Source: Perca fluviatilis (Eukaryota > Chordata > Actinopteri > Perciformes > Percidae). Taken from it: a stretch of DNA of 64,000 bases. Below, in pieces: positions 63,640 to 64,000 of this stretch; positions within the stretch are counted from its first letter, which is position 1, and each line of letters opens with the position of its first letter. Where the stretch lies: contig NC_053118.1 in the NCBI RefSeq assembly GCF_010015445.1, positions 5,039,781 to 5,103,780 of the forward strand, read 5' to 3'. The notes below the pieces were generated by a model, which was not told the DNA's origin, ran no database searches, and worked only from the letters and a program-made list of their open reading frames with translations. The position numbers and the translations under genes were made by a program.

Positions 63640-64000
63640 GAAACTGAAGGAATTATTCTTTTTTTTGAGAGGCTTAACATATTCAAAAACTCACCAAATT
63701 TGGCAGTTGCATCAAGTCTGGTGAAAATTTACGTATTTTAAAGATTTCGGGAATAGGTGCACAAAAATGGCTCGCTAGCGCCCCCTAAAATGTTAAAGTA
63801 CAGTACGTTTAACGTAGACTCACGAAACTTGGTACACATATGTAACATGTCAAGATGTAGAAAAAACATTATTAGAGCCATACCTAAACCCAACAGGAAG
63901 TCCGCCATTTTGATTTCAAAGTTCGAAATTAGTGCGATTTTGGCCATTTCCACGTTATACTTTAACAAACTTCTCCTAGAGATTTCATCCGATCATCTTC
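63640..64000. repeat. Dispersed fish repeat, runs off the window
   Basis: AGCGCCCCCTAAAATG, AACAGGAAGTCCGCCATTTT and GAAACTTGGTACACATATG are phrases of an abundant teleost repeat. No ORF is supported and the right edge lies beyond the window. Confidence 0.45.

Overview
The window looks like a gene-poor, repeat-rich stretch of a teleost fish nuclear genome. There is no operon structure, no dense coding and no bacterial signal. The repeats are typical of ray-finned fish: L2/Maui-like and L1/Tx1-like LINEs, a LINE- or SINE-like retroelement with a (TTGAA)n tail, Tc1 elements with several end families, many hAT derivatives with 8-bp target duplications, a TTAA-flanked piggyBac-like element, a PIF/Harbinger derivative, a tRNA-derived SINE, a Ty3/Gypsy element and at least two endogenous retrovirus (ERV) families. 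The only clear host coding sequence is the 3' half of a melanocortin receptor, closest to MC5R, at 25039-25597. It starts at a splice acceptor inside the DRY motif, and no partner exon for TM1-TM3 was found upstream.

Layout. 1.3-4.9 kb: a minus-strand ERV gag-protease relic split by a 2.4-kb DNA element (1746-4170) with 15-bp inverted ends, a 4-bp target duplication, about ten copies of a GTCCACTGGTGTGAC-type motif and a small two-exon basic ORF. 5-9 kb: minus-strand splice-bounded exon remnants, a hAT-like element carrying a tRNA-Glu-like block, and an unrecognised repeat ORF. 9.8-15 kb: two (TTGAA)n-tailed retroelement copies, a large inverted-end element, Tc1 and hAT pieces, and a 460-bp tandem duplication that includes an L1 ORF1 end. 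14.9-20.0 kb: one Tc1 element swollen to 5.1 kb by nested insertions (a hAT, a solo LTR, another Tc1 end, a Tc1-type MITE, a hAT end), itself sitting in an L1 ORF1 that continues at 20.0-20.6 kb and holds a short telomere-like repeat. 21-24 kb: a MITE and a 2.3-kb TTAA element with a 208-bp satellite array. 25-29.5 kb: the MC5R exon, then an L1 ORF2 tail cut by a Harbinger derivative and a hAT element. 29.9-36.3 kb: a hAT-like element, an L1 ORF1 piece, a nearly complete minus-strand L2, a SINE and an L1 ORF2 tail.

37.5-44.3 kb: a second LTR element with both LTRs, a tRNA-Trp-type primer-binding site, little coding capacity and two hAT-like insertions. 45.9-49.7 kb: a divergent LTR and a plus-strand ERV (LTR, gag start, zinc knuckle, protease). 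50-52.7 kb: a palindromic MITE and a second L2. 52.7-58.8 kb: a MADF-domain exon fragment, a TA-flanked MITE, and a Ty3/Gypsy element (gag, protease, RT, integrase) whose integrase is split by a hAT element. 58.8-64 kb: repeat copies shared with 8 kb and 41 kb, a 1.7-kb solo LTR, and hAT and other repeat ends.

Most intact-looking junctions can be dated relative to each other because target duplications and resumed reading frames survive. Family names rest on motifs and terminal sequences recognised by eye; no database search was run.
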